Source: Shewanella oneidensis MR-1 (GTDB lineage Bacteria; Pseudomonadota; Gammaproteobacteria; Enterobacterales; Shewanellaceae). From it: a DNA stretch of 64,000 nt. Positions 7,569 through 16,521 of this stretch are shown here, piece by piece. A model generated the notes under the pieces. The model was not told the DNA's origin and made no database searches. It worked only from the letters and a program-made list of their open reading frames with translations. The stretch lies in contig NC_004347.2 of assembly GCF_000146165.2 (NCBI RefSeq), positions 744,001-808,000 on the forward strand. Reading direction: 5' to 3'. A program made the position numbers and the translations under genes. Each line of letters opens with the position of its first letter. Positions within the stretch are counted from its first letter, which is position 1.

Positions 7569-9647
7569 ATGAAGTCAGGGCATGCAGTTCCAAGGTGGCT
7601 ATCCAAAGCCTATCTATCTGGTGTGTGGTTATTACCTGTTTGTGGTTTATCGAGCATCGCGGCTGCCGACAGCGCGGATAATATCGAGCGACTTGAGGTA
7701 CGTGGCATGCAAATTAATACCTTAGGTCATAGTACTTCGGCATCTGAGGGAATAGTGGGGGCGGCTGAAATTGAAAGTCACCCTTTGCTGCGCACGGGGG
7801 AAATCCTTGAGTTTGTCCCAGGGATGATAGTCACTCAGCACAGCGGCTCGGGTAAGGCGAATCAGTATTTTCTGCGCGGCTTTAACTTAGACCATGGCAC
7901 TGATTTTAATACCCGAGTTGAAGGTATGCCCGTTAATATGCGTACCCACGGCCATGGACAAGGTTATACGGATCTTAACTTTTTAATCCCCGAGTTATTG
8001 GGGGAAATCCGTTATGCCAAAGGGGCTTATTATCCTGAAGTGGCTGATTTCTCTGGCGCGGGTACGGCGCAGATCCTGCTCGCAGATGAATTAGCTTACC
8101 GCCAAGTTGGCGTGACCTTAGGGGAGTATGGTTATCAGCGGCTGGTGGCCACTCAGGATATGAAGACTGAGGTGGGGCGATTTATTTTAGGCACTGAGTT
8201 ACAAGCCTACGATGGCCCTTGGCGTGATATTAAGGAAGATGTCAGCAAGGTGAATGTCGTCGGCCGTTATCTTACCAAGCTTAATGGCGGGGATTTTAGC
8301 CTCACCATGATGGCCTACGACAATAGCTGGAATTCGGCTGACCAAATTCCGGCGCGGGCGGTGGAGTCTGGGCTGATTGATTTTTACGGCTCACTCGATA
8401 CCGATGTGGGCGGTGAGGCCAGCCGTTATAGTCTTTCAGCTAATTATGATGCAGGCAACTGGCAGACAAATGCCTACGCTATTCGCTCGACCATGGATCT
8501 GTTTTCAAATTTTACTTACTTCCTAAACGATCCCATCAATGGCGATGAATTCGAGCAGGTCGATGAGCGCACCATTTGGGGCGGCGATATTAAACGCGAC
8601 TGGCAGCTGAGTTTGGCGGGGACTCAACTCAATTACACTCTAGGCGCCGATGTGCGCTACGACGATATTGGCGCCGTGGGTTTGTATAACACGCAAGCTC
8701 GCAAACGCCTCAGTACCGTTAGGCTTGATGAGGTACAAGAACTTTCAACTGGGCTGTTTGGTAAAGTAGAGTGGCTGCCCGCCGACCAATGGCGGGTGAA
8801 TTTAGGTTTAAGATACGACTATTTTGATGTGCAAGTGGATACCGATAATGCCCTCAATAGTGGTGATGCGTCTGAAGGTATGCTTAGCCTGAAGGCCGGC
8901 GCTTCCTATTTGCTGAATGATAATCTCGAACTCTATGTGAATGCAGGGCAAGGATTGCATTCTAATGATGCCCGCGGCGCAACGATTAAGGTTGATCCTG
9001 TCACGGGTGATGCGGTTGAAAAAGTCGATTTGTTAGTGCGTTCCAATGGCGGCGAGTTTGGGGTGAAATACTATGATCGCGACTTTATTAACTTTTCGGC
9101 AGCGCTTTGGTATTTAGAACTCGACTCTGAACTGGTCTTCGTCGGCGATGCGGGCAATACCGAGCCTAGCCGTGCCTCTGAGCGTTATGGTGCTGAACTA
9201 ACTGCTTATTATTGGCTTAATGATGATGTGAGCTTAGATATGGAATTAGCCTGGACCCACGCCCGTTTTACTGAAAACGAGCTTGATGAAGGCAAATATA
9301 TCGATGGTGCCGTACCCTTTGTTGGTAGCGCGGGGATCACCTACCGCCCAGATGGTGATGGCTGGTATACCAGTGTCAGGCTGAGATATTTAGGCGAGCG
9401 GGTGCTCGATAGTTTTGATGAGCATAAGGCCGATGCCACGAGTTTAGTCAATCTAGCACTTGGCTATGAGATATGGGGTTTCGACACCAAGCTTGAACTA
9501 TTGAATATATTTGATAGCAAAGACCACGATATCGATTACTTCTATGAATCACGCTTACCGGGTGAACCTGCAGAAGGGGTCGAAGACTTGCATTATCACC
9601 CCGTTGAGCCACGTATGGTGAGAGTGAGCGTTAGTTACCACTTTTAG
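7569..9647 (+). CDS. TonB-dependent outer-membrane receptor
   Basis: A 692-residue outer-membrane transporter. A signal peptide (about residues 1-31, SGVWLLPVCGLSSIAAA) precedes a plug domain with TGEILEFVPGMIVTQHSGSG and NQYFLRGFNLDHGTDF, the usual plug signature, and AKGAYYPEVADFSGAGTAQI. The rest is barrel-type beta sequence ending in VRVSVSYHF with a terminal Phe, as required for outer-membrane insertion. No N-terminal signalling extension for a FecR-type switch is seen. ATG 7569 is preferred to TTG 7551. The substrate cannot be read from sequence. The following genes are phosphatases, and no obvious Fur site was found upstream. A strong terminator follows the stop. Confidence 0.93.
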   Translation: MKSGHAVPRWLSKAYLSGVWLLPVCGLSSIAAADSADNIERLEVRGMQINTLGHSTSASEGIVGAAEIESHPLLRTGEILEFVPGMIVTQHSGSGKANQYFLRGFNLDHGTDFNTRVEGMPVNMRTHGHGQGYTDLNFLIPELLGEIRYAKGAYYPEVADFSGAGTAQILLADELAYRQVGVTLGEYGYQRLVATQDMKTEVGRFILGTELQAYDGPWRDIKEDVSKVNVVGRYLTKLNGGDFSLTMMAYDNSWNSADQIPARAVESGLIDFYGSLDTDVGGEASRYSLSANYDAGNWQTNAYAIRSTMDLFSNFTYFLNDPINGDEFEQVDERTIWGGDIKRDWQLSLAGTQLNYTLGADVRYDDIGAVGLYNTQARKRLSTVRLDEVQELSTGLFGKVEWLPADQWRVNLGLRYDYFDVQVDTDNALNSGDASEGMLSLKAGASYLLNDNLELYVNAGQGLHSNDARGATIKVDPVTGDAVEKVDLLVRSNGGEFGVKYYDRDFINFSAALWYLELDSELVFVGDAGNTEPSRASERYGAELTAYYWLNDDVSLDMELAWTHARFTENELDEGKYIDGAVPFVGSAGITYRPDGDGWYTSVRLRYLGERVLDSFDEHKADATSLVNLALGYEIWGFDTKLELLNIFDSKDHDIDYFYESRLPGEPAEGVEDLHYHPVEPRMVRVSVSYHF

Positions 9648-9694
9648 TATTCAATACCACAGGCATTCATCACGACATTCGTATTGCTGCGTTG

Positions 9695-9735
9695 CGCTAA
9701 GTTTATTCCGCAATCGGGATAAACTTAGCGTTTTT
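9695..9735 (+). terminator. Rho-independent terminator after the TonB receptor
   Basis: CGCTAAGTTTATTCCG (9695-9710) pairs with CGGGATAAACTTAGCG (9715-9730) around a CAAT loop, with one G-U pair, followed by TTTTT. Confidence 0.9.
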
Positions 9736-9850
9736 CATGTTGTTTACTGCAATCCGTTCGACATCTATCTGCAACAAAAAGGCCATGTAAATCGCGTCTG
9801 TTATTCATGTAACTAATTGAAAAAATGGCACATATTAATGGTGTACCCTC

Positions 9851-11379
9851 ATGCACTTAATAATAAAATCGGTGATGAACGTGATGAATATTAAACGGAT
9901 TGCTGCCGCAATTTCCTGCAGTTTAATGACGGTTGTGGCCCATGCTGCAGTCTTACCCACAACCCAATCCGATAGTCAGTGGTTTAAGGACAGTGTCGCT
10001 AACGTTGCGGCCAAGGCACAGGTTGAAACCAAAAAAACAGCAAAAAATGTGATTCTGTTTGTTGGTGATGGTATGGGGATTTCCACCTTAACCGCTGCAC
10101 GTATTTTGCAAGGACAGCAACAAACGGGTAACCAAGGCGGCGAAGAACACTTCTTAAGTTTCGAGCAATTTCCCCGCACCGCATTAGTGAAAACCTATAA
10201 TACTAACCAACAAACCCCAGACTCAGCAGGCACAATGACAGCCATGACCACAGGGGTGAAAACGAAGGTGGGGATGCTCTCAATCTCTGACACCAGTTTA
10301 CGCGGTAACTGTTTGTCTTCTAAAGGCAATGAATTAGTTTCCCTCGTTGATCTTGCCAATGCGAAGGGCTTATCGACAGGGGTGATCACCACGGCCCGTT
10401 TAACCCATGCGACCCCAGCGGCAGCTTACGCTAAATCCCCTGATCGCGATGGGAAAGCGATGCAAACCTGCCAGCCGAAGCGGTTGCCAATGGTTGTACT
10501 GATATTGCTAGCCAACTGGTGATGCGCGATCCAGCCAATGCGCTCACCGTGGCATTAGGCGGTGGCCGCAGCTATTTTTTACCCAAAGAAGTGACAGGCG
10601 GTGAGAACAAAGCAGGGAAGCGTAAAGACGGCAAAGATTTGACCAAAGCCTGGGTGACAAACTTGAGTAAAGCGGCCTACGTTTGGGACAAAAAAGGCTT
10701 CGATGCCGTCGATGTTGCCAATACTAACCATCTTCTCGGCCTCTTTAATCCATCTCATATGGAATACGAAGCCGACCGCAATGATGACGTAGCAAGTGAG
10801 CCATCACTTACTGAAATGACCGAAAAATCCCTCGAAATTTTAAAGAAAAACGATAAGGGCTTCCTGCTGATCGTGGAGTCGGGTCGTATCGACCATGGTC
10901 ACCACGCGGGCAATGCTAGCCGCGCACTGACCGATGCGGTGGAATTATCCAACGCGGTGAAAGCTGCGGTCGATGCCACCAGCCGCGACGACACGCTAAT
11001 CATGGTTACCGCTGACCACAGCCATGTATTTACCATTGCAGGCTACCCCAAACGCGGAAACCCGATTTTAGGTTTAGTCCACGATGTGGATGGTTCGTTA
11101 GCCCTCGCTAACGACGGCAAGCCTTACACCACGCTGGCCTACACTAACGGCCCTGGCGCTGTGGTTGGCGTTCGTGACGACTTAACCTCTGTCGATACTC
11201 AAGATAAAGACTTCATGCAACAAGCACTGATCCCAATGGAAAGTGAGACTCACGCCGGTGAAGACATCAGCTTGCACGCAATGGGACCAGGTTCGAATCT
11301 GGTGCAGGGCGTGATTGAGCAAAACGTGATCTTCCACATTATTAACCAAGCTCAACAGCTTGGCGGCACTAAGTACTAG
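9851..11379 (+). pseudogene. Alkaline phosphatase, frameshifted
   Basis: Two overlapping frames (9851-10522 and 10519-11379) together make one PhoA-type alkaline phosphatase of about 508 residues. The first holds a signal peptide (MNIKRIAAAISCSLMTVVAHA), the metal motif VILFVGDGMG and the nucleophile region TPDSAGTMTAM. The second holds VESGRIDHGHHAG, VTADHSHVF and the metal-binding ETHAGED. The frame breaks at 10450: GATCGCGAT-GGGAAAGC needs one more T to read DRDWESDANLPAEAV, exactly as in the downstream paralogue. One base is therefore missing, either a true frameshift or a sequencing error. Start choice among 9851, 9875 and 9884 is uncertain; 9884 gives the most typical signal peptide. 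Confidence 0.9.
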
Positions 11380-11418
11380 GTCGTTAGTGACCGACAGTTC
11401 TCGCTTTTGGAGTTAAAC

Positions 11419-12255
11419 ATGAATAAGAAATTACTGGTACTCGCGATGTCAGCCATGCTGGGTTTAGCCGCATGCGGTAACGATGGTGAAAATGGCGCGG
11501 CAGGTACACCGGGTTCAAATGGTTCAAATGGCAGCGACGGTAAAGATTGGAGCGCAGTCAACCAATGGTATGTGGATGCTCAAGCCCGCGTGACTAAAGC
11601 TGATGCCATAAGCGTGAATAACGAGGTGGGTGCGGCGAAGAACGTGATCCTATTTGTTGGCGACGGCATGGGCGTATCGACCATCACTGCAGCGCGTATT
11701 TTAGAAGGCCAATTAAAGGGCAAAACGGGTGAAGAAAACGCTTTATCCTTTGAGACATTGCCCTATGTAGGCTTATCTAAAACCTATCACGTCGATGGTC
11801 AAACACCGGATTCTGCGGGCACTATGTCCGCGATGGTAACTGGGGTTAAAACCGATATAGGTGTGATTTCACAGGCTGAAGGCGTAGTACGTGCTAACTG
11901 TGCATCGACCAAAGATCAAAATCTGGTGACATCATTAGAACTGGCTGCGATGGCGGGTATGTCTACTGGTGTGGTCACGACTGCACGTTTAACCCACGCA
12001 ACGCCAGCTGCGACCTACGCCCATGTGCCTGATCGTGATTGGGAAGCTGACTCAAATTTACCCGTTGAAGCGGTTACTAACGGCTGTAAAGATATTGCCG
12101 CCCAAATGCTCGATTTTAACTATGGCAATGGCTTAAACGTGATGATGGGTGGTGGTCGCGGCAGTTTTATCCCCAAAACCCAGACTGATCCAGAAGGTAA
12201 AGCGGGTAAGCGCAGCGATGGTCGCGATCTAACCGCTGAATGGTTAGCTAAGTAA
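11419..12255 (+). pseudogene. Alkaline phosphatase lipoprotein, C-terminally truncated
   Basis: A 278-residue paralogue of the preceding gene. ATG 11419 has GGAG seven bases upstream. The lipobox LGLAAC predicts a lipoprotein, followed by Gly-x-x triplets (GENGAAGTPGSNGSNGSDG) that look like a flexible collagen-like tether. The phosphatase domain carries VILFVGDGMG, TPDSAGTMSAM and ARLTHATPAATYA but stops at DLTAEWLAK. At that point the upstream paralogue continues for over 200 residues with the DHGHH, TADHSH and HAGED metal ligands. The product should be inactive. No trace of the missing part is recognisable in the 200 bases that follow, so a deletion is likely. Confidence 0.85.
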
Positions 12256-12404
12256 CCTGAACTCGGGGTGACAAGTGTCGAAAAATCTAAATTTAACAAA
12301 CCAAATAAATTTTATAAATAATTGTTTTGAAAAGAGAAATATATTTTACCATTCCAGCAATGGCAGCTCGATATCAATAAGTGGACAGCGGCGAGTTAAG
12401 CCCA

Positions 12405-12442
12405 CAAACAAAAACGCACTGAGCGTTGAAGGCTCAGTGCGT
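12405..12442 (-). terminator. Terminator of the DyP peroxidase gene
   Basis: ACGCACTGAGC (12414-12424) pairs with GCTCAGTGCGT (12432-12442). Read on the minus strand, the stem is followed by TTTTTGTTTG. Confidence 0.85.
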
Positions 12443-12463
12443 TAGCTAACGATTTACGAAGGC

Positions 12464-13399
12464 TTAATTATCGAATTGCATCAAAAAATCTAAGCTTGGG
12501 GCGAAAAACGACGAGCCAGTCAACGCACTGGTAAAGTGCATCAAGTGGTCGTGATTACCCGCACCGTCGCCAAACACCATGCTGTGGAGCATCTTCTCAA
12601 AGTGATCCGGTGTGCGGCAGGTTGAAATAAACATCAAGCCTTGCTCCTTGAGCGAGCCGTAAGGCATGCTCTGGCGCAAAATCTCGATGGACTTGCCGTT
12701 TTCATCCTTGAGGTTTACCCGCTTGATATGGCTGGTTAATGGCTTATCTTCCGACTCGTATTCGATGTTGTCTTGCTTGGTACGACCGATAATATCTTCT
12801 TGCTTTTTAAGCGGTAATCGATGCCATTTACTCAAATTGTGCGCGTATTTTTGCACGTGAATATAGCTGCCACCCTTAAACTCTGGGTCTTCACTCCCTA
12901 CTAAGGCGACTTCTTGGCGATGGCGTCCCTTAGGATTTTCGGTGCCGTCCACAAAGCCAGTTAAGTCACGGCTATCCATAAATCTAAAGCCGCGTTCTTC
13001 TTCCACTAGCTCGACTAAGTCTTCAAACATTTGGCTGATTTCGTTAGCCACTAAATGCAAAATATCGTAACGATCGCAACGAAGATGCACGAACAGATCA
13101 TATTCGATCGCTGGCGCCTCACGGTTACCCTCCTGCATCGCTGGGAAAGGCTTAAGCATTTCGGGACGAGACTCGGGATAGAGGCTATCCCAATAATTAG
13201 CACCTATCGCCACAAAACCATTGAATGCGCTGTCGGAATATTGATCCGTCAACTCATAAATATACTGCGCTACGTTGGCAATACAGGGGCGCAATTGCGA
13301 CTCGACATTGTCATTTGCATTAAACATCAAATAGACGCTATGTAAGTTTCCCTCGGCACACACACCCAACTGTTCACGCGGCATATTTTGAATATCCAT
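12464..13399 (-). CDS. DyP-type heme peroxidase
   Basis: A 311-residue dye-decolourising peroxidase that uses heme and H2O2 to oxidise aromatic dyes and phenols. Its length equals that of the well-studied Shewanella enzyme often called TyrA. The family signature GxxDG is present as LTGFVDGTENPKGR, with the conserved distal Asp. The C-terminal part has SMPYGSLKEQGLMFISTCRTP and MLHSMVFGDG, typical of the heme-pocket half. ATG 13399 (MDIQNMPREQLGV) is chosen because AAGGGTG lies eight bases upstream; a longer frame to 13447 lacks a site. No export signal is visible, so it is probably cytosolic. It has its own terminator and no co-transcribed encapsulin gene. Confidence 0.93.
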   Translation of the reverse strand: MDIQNMPREQLGVCAEGNLHSVYLMFNANDNVESQLRPCIANVAQYIYELTDQYSDSAFNGFVAIGANYWDSLYPESRPEMLKPFPAMQEGNREAPAIEYDLFVHLRCDRYDILHLVANEISQMFEDLVELVEEERGFRFMDSRDLTGFVDGTENPKGRHRQEVALVGSEDPEFKGGSYIHVQKYAHNLSKWHRLPLKKQEDIIGRTKQDNIEYESEDKPLTSHIKRVNLKDENGKSIEILRQSMPYGSLKEQGLMFISTCRTPDHFEKMLHSMVFGDGAGNHDHLMHFTSALTGSSFFAPSLDFLMQFDN

Positions 13400-13533
13400 C
13401 TGGTTATCACCCTTTTGTCGATTCATTTTCGGCAATATTATCCGCAACTTTACCTGAAAATGACATTAAGTAACGCACAGTTTGTCCGTCTTTCTAATGT
13501 AAAGACGGCTGTTAAAACCGCTATATAGTGAAA

Positions 13534-13570
13534 TATAAAAATTGACGAGGCAATCACGCCTCGTCAATTT
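13534..13570 (-). terminator. Terminator of ggt
   Basis: AAATTGACGAGGC (13539-13551) pairs with GCCTCGTCAATTT (13558-13570). On the minus strand the stem is followed by a run of T. Confidence 0.85.
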
Positions 13571-13616
13571 GTTTTATTCATCCTTCTGCTTCAGTCACAC
13601 AGCAGCAAGTTATGTT

Positions 13617-15329
13617 TTAGTATCCTGCAGCATAGCCATCCTTACGGCTTTCGGATGCGCCACGGTAAACGCCTGTTTCTGCATTAAAACCAATGGCTTG
13701 ATAACCGCCAAAATCACCGAGAACATCGCGCAGCACATGGCCTTTTTTAATCAGTTCACGGCGAGTTTCGATGGGGAACCCTGATTCAAGGCTCACATAG
13801 CCACCATCATTCATTATCTCACCCGTAGGCTCAGTCGAACCTGAATGTAAAATTCTGGGGGCATCGCCCGCTTCTTGCAAGTTCATTTTAAAATCAATCA
13901 GATTGATAATAATCTGCGCATGCATTTGGGGCTGCGTCGCTCCGCCCATCACCCCAAAACTGAGCCAAGGTTTACCGTCCTTGGTCACAAAAGCAGGGAT
14001 AATAGTATGGAAGGGCCGCTTGCCTGGCGCGTAAGTATTAACACGGCCTTCGGTGAGATCAAACATTTGCCCGCGATCCTGCAGCACAAAGCCGAGATCC
14101 GGCGGCGTCATACCTGAGCCCATGCCGCGATAGTTACTCTGGATCAGCGACACCATGTTGCCGTCTTTATCCGCGGTAGTGAGATACACTGTATCCCCAT
14201 GTTGCAGCGCAGGATTCCCCGCATCGACACTCTTAGCCGCCTTGTTTAAATCAATTAACTTGGCGCGCTCGTAATTGTATTGCTGCGAGATCAACTCTTT
14301 CACAGGCACTTTGTTAAAGGCCATGTCGGCATAGAATTTAGCGCGATCGGCAAAGGCGAGCTTTTTCGCCTCCACAAATAAGTGCACATATTCGGGGCTA
14401 TTAAAGCCCATGGCTGCGACATCGAAGGGTTCCATGGTTTTTAAGATCTGCAGCGCGGCAATCCCCTGACCATTTGGCGGTAACTCCCACACATCGTAAC
14501 CACGGTAGTTGACCGATACGGGTTCGATCCACTCGCTGGTGTGGCTGGCTAAGTCTTCATAACTTAAATAGCCACCTTGAGCCTTGAGGTATTTATCAAT
14601 ACTTTTGGCAATGTCGCCCTTGTAGAAGGCGTCGCGGCCGCCTTTAGCAATTTTCTCATAGGTGTTTGCCAGTGCAGGATTTTTGAAGATTTCGCCCACT
14701 GCAGGCATTTTGCCATTAGGCATATAGGTTTCTTTAAAACCGGGGAATTGAGCGAGCTTTTTACCGCTGCCCTCAAGGTAATAGGCAATCAACTCGGAGA
14801 CAGGGAAACCTTCGTGGGCATAACGAATCGCTGGCGCTAAGTTATCGGCCATTGGTAACTTGCCGAACTTATCGTGCAGTTCGAACCATCCATCCACCGC
14901 ACCAGGAACCGATACGGGCAGCGGCCCTAATGGCGGTAAATAGTCTAATCCGAGGGATTTAAGCTTCTCTAGCGTTAAGGATTTGGGGCTGCGACCGGAG
15001 GCATTAAGGCCATAGAGCTTGTTATCTTTAGCACTCCAAACAATCGCAAATAAATCGCCACCAACACCCGATCCAGTCGGCTCGACTAAGCCCAGCATAG
15101 CATTAGCCGCAATGGCCGCATCCACGGCGCTGCCGCCCTGCTTTAACACATCAATCGCGACCTGTGTCGCCAACGGTTGACTGGTCGCCGCCATTCCGTG
15201 GGTGGCATAGACCTCTGAGCGCGTCGCAAAGGCTTTACCTGTGATCCTATCCATGGCCAACACTCCCGAGGACGACATTGCCGTCGCCACTGTGACTAAG
15301 GTACAAATTGATTTTATTGTTTTTATCAT
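13617..15329 (-). CDS. ggt: Gamma-glutamyltranspeptidase
   Basis: A 570-residue periplasmic enzyme that cleaves or transfers the gamma-glutamyl group of glutathione. A signal peptide (IKSICTLVTVATAMSSSGVLA) is followed by the large-subunit motifs GGSAVDAAIAANAML and GSGVGGDLFAIVW. The self-cleavage site and nucleophilic Thr lie in QHGDTVYLTTADKDGNMVS, where Thr follows GD. Downstream are QSNYRGMGSGM and GVMGGATQPQMHAQI of the small subunit. The start ATG 15329 has a perfect GGAGG; the longer frame to 15374 is not needed. It stands alone with its own terminator. The function is well supported by family motifs. Confidence 0.95.
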   Translation of the reverse strand: MIKTIKSICTLVTVATAMSSSGVLAMDRITGKAFATRSEVYATHGMAATSQPLATQVAIDVLKQGGSAVDAAIAANAMLGLVEPTGSGVGGDLFAIVWSAKDNKLYGLNASGRSPKSLTLEKLKSLGLDYLPPLGPLPVSVPGAVDGWFELHDKFGKLPMADNLAPAIRYAHEGFPVSELIAYYLEGSGKKLAQFPGFKETYMPNGKMPAVGEIFKNPALANTYEKIAKGGRDAFYKGDIAKSIDKYLKAQGGYLSYEDLASHTSEWIEPVSVNYRGYDVWELPPNGQGIAALQILKTMEPFDVAAMGFNSPEYVHLFVEAKKLAFADRAKFYADMAFNKVPVKELISQQYNYERAKLIDLNKAAKSVDAGNPALQHGDTVYLTTADKDGNMVSLIQSNYRGMGSGMTPPDLGFVLQDRGQMFDLTEGRVNTYAPGKRPFHTIIPAFVTKDGKPWLSFGVMGGATQPQMHAQIIINLIDFKMNLQEAGDAPRILHSGSTEPTGEIMNDGGYVSLESGFPIETRRELIKKGHVLRDVLGDFGGYQAIGFNAETGVYRGASESRKDGYAAGY

Positions 15330-15471
15330 AATTCCTCCAAGGCTGGAGGAATTAAGGTAACAAGGAAGGTTCAAAATATCAGCAAACGAGACATTTTTTG
15401 CTCAAGTTAAACGTAAGCAAAAATGTCACCGTCTTTACGCAACTGAGTGCGATAACGCCACAGTGCTTAAA

Positions 15472-16521
15472 CTAAGATTCGAATAACACGAGAGAATGCG
15501 GCTCAGTGCTTAAACCCACTCGTTGGCCAACATTGAACTGCATGATTTGACTACGCACTTCTAAATAATAAGCGTGGGATGCCGCCTCCACTTTCACCCA
15601 ATAATGGCAAAATGCGCCGAGGAAGCGCCGCTCGGTAATAGTCCCAACGCCTGCATCATCAGCACTGAGCGCCAATTGTTGTGGCCGCAAAAACACTTGC
15701 CCATTAAAGGCGTGTGATTGCGACAATGGCGTGAGGCTACGCAATTGGCCAATAGGCGTTGTCACACTGTGGCCATCAACAACCTCAGCGGGTAAATAGT
15801 TACCACTTCCTAGAAAATCAGCCACATAGCGACTATTCGGCGCGGCATACAAGTCTTCTGCTCGGCCATGTTGTACTATTACACCTTGGCTAAAAATGGC
15901 CAAAGTATCGGCGAACACAAAGGCTTCATCCTTACTGTGGGTAACAAAAACCGCACTGACATTACGCTGCTTTAGAATGCTGCGGATCTCCGCCATCATG
16001 CTGTGGCGAACTTGCGCATCAATATTCGAAAAAGGCTCGTCGAGTAACAGTAATTGCGGCTCATAGGCCAAAGCGCGTGCAATCGATACCCGCTGCTGCT
16101 GACCACCTGACAACTCGTGGGGATAACGCTTGGCTAAGCCTTCGAGTTTAACTAAGGCGAGCATGTCATCTAAACGGGCCTTACGCTGCGCCGTCGTTAA
16201 CTTAGCGACACCAAACAGAATATTCTCGGCCACGGTTAAATGCGGGAACAGTGCATAGTCTTGAAAAATCATCCCTATGCCGCGCTGTTCACTCGGCACA
16301 AACTGCCCGGCGCCGCTGACGGTTTTGCCATTGATTTGGATCTCCCCTTGGCTAATCGCCTGCAAGCCTGCCACCGCCCTGAGCAAAGTCGTTTTGCCAC
16401 AACCGCTTGGGCCGAGCAGCGCAAGAATTTCCCCCTGTGCCAGCGTCAAATCTAAGCCTTTGAGTATCTGTTGGCCCTGATAATCGCTATGAACTTGATG
16501 AAGATTGAGCGTACTGGTCAT
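15472..16521 (-). CDS. fbpC: Ferric iron ABC transporter ATP-binding protein
   Basis: A 349-residue ATPase of the FbpC/PotA type that powers Fe(III) import. Walker A is GPSGCGKTT (residues 37-45), followed by the Q-loop region IGMIFQDYALFPH, the signature LSGGQQQRVSIARAL, Walker B LLLLDEPFS and the switch His in VFVTHSKDEAF. The C-terminal 110 residues form the TOBE-type regulatory barrel. The start overlaps the permease stop by four bases (ATGA), indicating translational coupling. The order binding protein - permease - ATPase matches fbpABC/futABC systems. The symbol is by analogy. Confidence 0.9.
   Translation of the reverse strand: MTSTLNLHQVHSDYQGQQILKGLDLTLAQGEILALLGPSGCGKTTLLRAVAGLQAISQGEIQINGKTVSGAGQFVPSEQRGIGMIFQDYALFPHLTVAENILFGVAKLTTAQRKARLDDMLALVKLEGLAKRYPHELSGGQQQRVSIARALAYEPQLLLLDEPFSNIDAQVRHSMMAEIRSILKQRNVSAVFVTHSKDEAFVFADTLAIFSQGVIVQHGRAEDLYAAPNSRYVADFLGSGNYLPAEVVDGHSVTTPIGQLRSLTPLSQSHAFNGQVFLRPQQLALSADDAGVGTITERRFLGAFCHYWVKVEAASHAYYLEVRSQIMQFNVGQRVGLSTEPHSLVLFES

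Noticed and set aside
9790..9850. Pho box before the alkaline phosphatase
   Set aside because: Only one half-site resembles CTGTCAT; the second does not.
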